Origin: UBA9848 sp003454065
GTDB taxonomy: Bacteria; Spirochaetota; Spirochaetia; Sphaerochaetales; Sphaerochaetaceae
DNA: 21,663 nt
NCBI GenBank assembly: GCA_946629155.1
Contig: CAMOXM010000010.1
Coordinates: forward strand, 1 to 21,663
Direction of reading: 5' to 3'
The position numbers were made by a program, and so were the translations under genes. The notes beneath the pieces were generated by a model. That model worked only from the letters and a program-made list of their open reading frames with translations, searched no databases and was not told where the DNA came from. Below, piece by piece: positions 21,523 to 21,663 of this stretch (its first letter is position 1; every line of letters begins with the position of its first letter).

Positions 21523-21663
21523 CTATGAAAAGGCCTTCTCGATGTCTTTTCTGACAGCACGGCAGATTTCCTGAAATTCGCCCGTAGCATGAAACCCCGA
21601 TGCTTTCAGATGCCCTCCACCGCCGAATTTGCCGCAAAATGCATTGGCATCGAAATCCGAAAG
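21523..21663 (-). CDS. DHH-family phosphoesterase, C-terminal DHHA1 end (partial)
   Basis: The right edge holds the last 46 codons of a minus-strand gene, ending in TAG at 21523-21525 and cut by the window. It reads FCGKFGGGGHLKASGFHATG and then a helix EICRAVRKDIEKAFS. The GGGGHxxASG motif is the substrate-binding signature of the DHHA1 domain found in NrnA-type oligoribonucleases/pAp phosphatases and related c-di-AMP or ssDNA-processing phosphoesterases. The catalytic DHH part lies outside the window, so the exact subfamily cannot be given. It is probably a housekeeping neighbour that marks the boundary of the CIS operon, because a promoter follows directly. Confidence 0.85.
   Translation of the reverse strand, partial: LSDFDANAFCGKFGGGGHLKASGFHATGEFQEICRAVRKDIEKAFS

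Noticed and set aside
21413..21637. N-terminal extension of the ATPase frame (75 extra codons)
   Set aside because: The extension runs over the operon promoter and into the DHH gene, has unlike composition, and the internal ATG at 21412 has a good Shine-Dalgarno and matches the family N-terminus.

Overview
The window holds one large locus for a contractile, phage-tail-like injection system (CIS), and every credible gene is on the minus strand. Transcription runs from high to low coordinates. The locus has tail sheath (two paralogues), tail tube, gp25 and gpJ baseplate proteins, a gpI-like tail protein, a DUF4255/Pvc16-like terminator, tail assembly chaperones and an AAA+ ATPase. No capsid, portal, terminase, integrase or lysis gene is visible, so it looks like a domesticated CIS rather than a prophage. 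Lipoprotein and vWA-protein signal peptides point to a diderm bacterium. The relaxed lipobox (FASC) and the DUF3798-type lipoprotein are compatible with a spirochaete, but that assignment is tentative.

Layout in transcription order. The right edge carries the C-terminus of a DHH/DHHA1 phosphoesterase. A good sigma70-type promoter (TTGTCT, 17 bp, extended TATAAT) then starts the CIS operon: Ycf46-like AAA+ ATPase, DUF2997-like small protein, tail assembly chaperone A, pentapeptide-repeat protein, a 194-aa unknown protein, chaperone B, and a DUF6760-like ORF in the -1 frame of chaperone B. Next come a 1315-aa acidic, repeat-containing protein in tape-measure position, gp25, gpJ, the DUF4255 terminator, sheath 1 and tube. 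A strong intrinsic terminator lies just after the tube gene. Downstream are a DUF1257 (Ycf35-like) protein and a gpI-like protein, then a second promoter, a 515-aa unknown CIS protein, an FHA protein, a vWA membrane protein, sheath 2 and the DUF3798-like lipoprotein.

How the genes may work together. Sheath, tube, gp25, gpJ, gpI and terminator would form the contractile particle; the chaperones and the 1315-aa protein would set up tube assembly and length. The terminator after the tube gene would let the most abundant structural proteins be made in excess over downstream genes. The vWA and FHA proteins share a zinc-ribbon sequence, and the vWA protein has a signal peptide and a membrane segment, so they may tie the particle to the inner membrane. 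No gp27/gp5 (VgrG) spike, PAAR tip, LysM hub or tail fibre was recognised in the window.

The most unusual points are: (1) all members of the Ycf46-DUF2997-DUF1257 set are embedded in a CIS operon; (2) a probable -1 programmed frameshift joins chaperone B to the DUF6760-like ORF, with an internal Shine-Dalgarno 13 nt before a G5A3 run; (3) a zinc-ribbon-sharing FHA/vWA pair has lost the canonical FHA and MIDAS residues; (4) a 245-bp perfect tandem duplication lies in the putative tape-measure gene.
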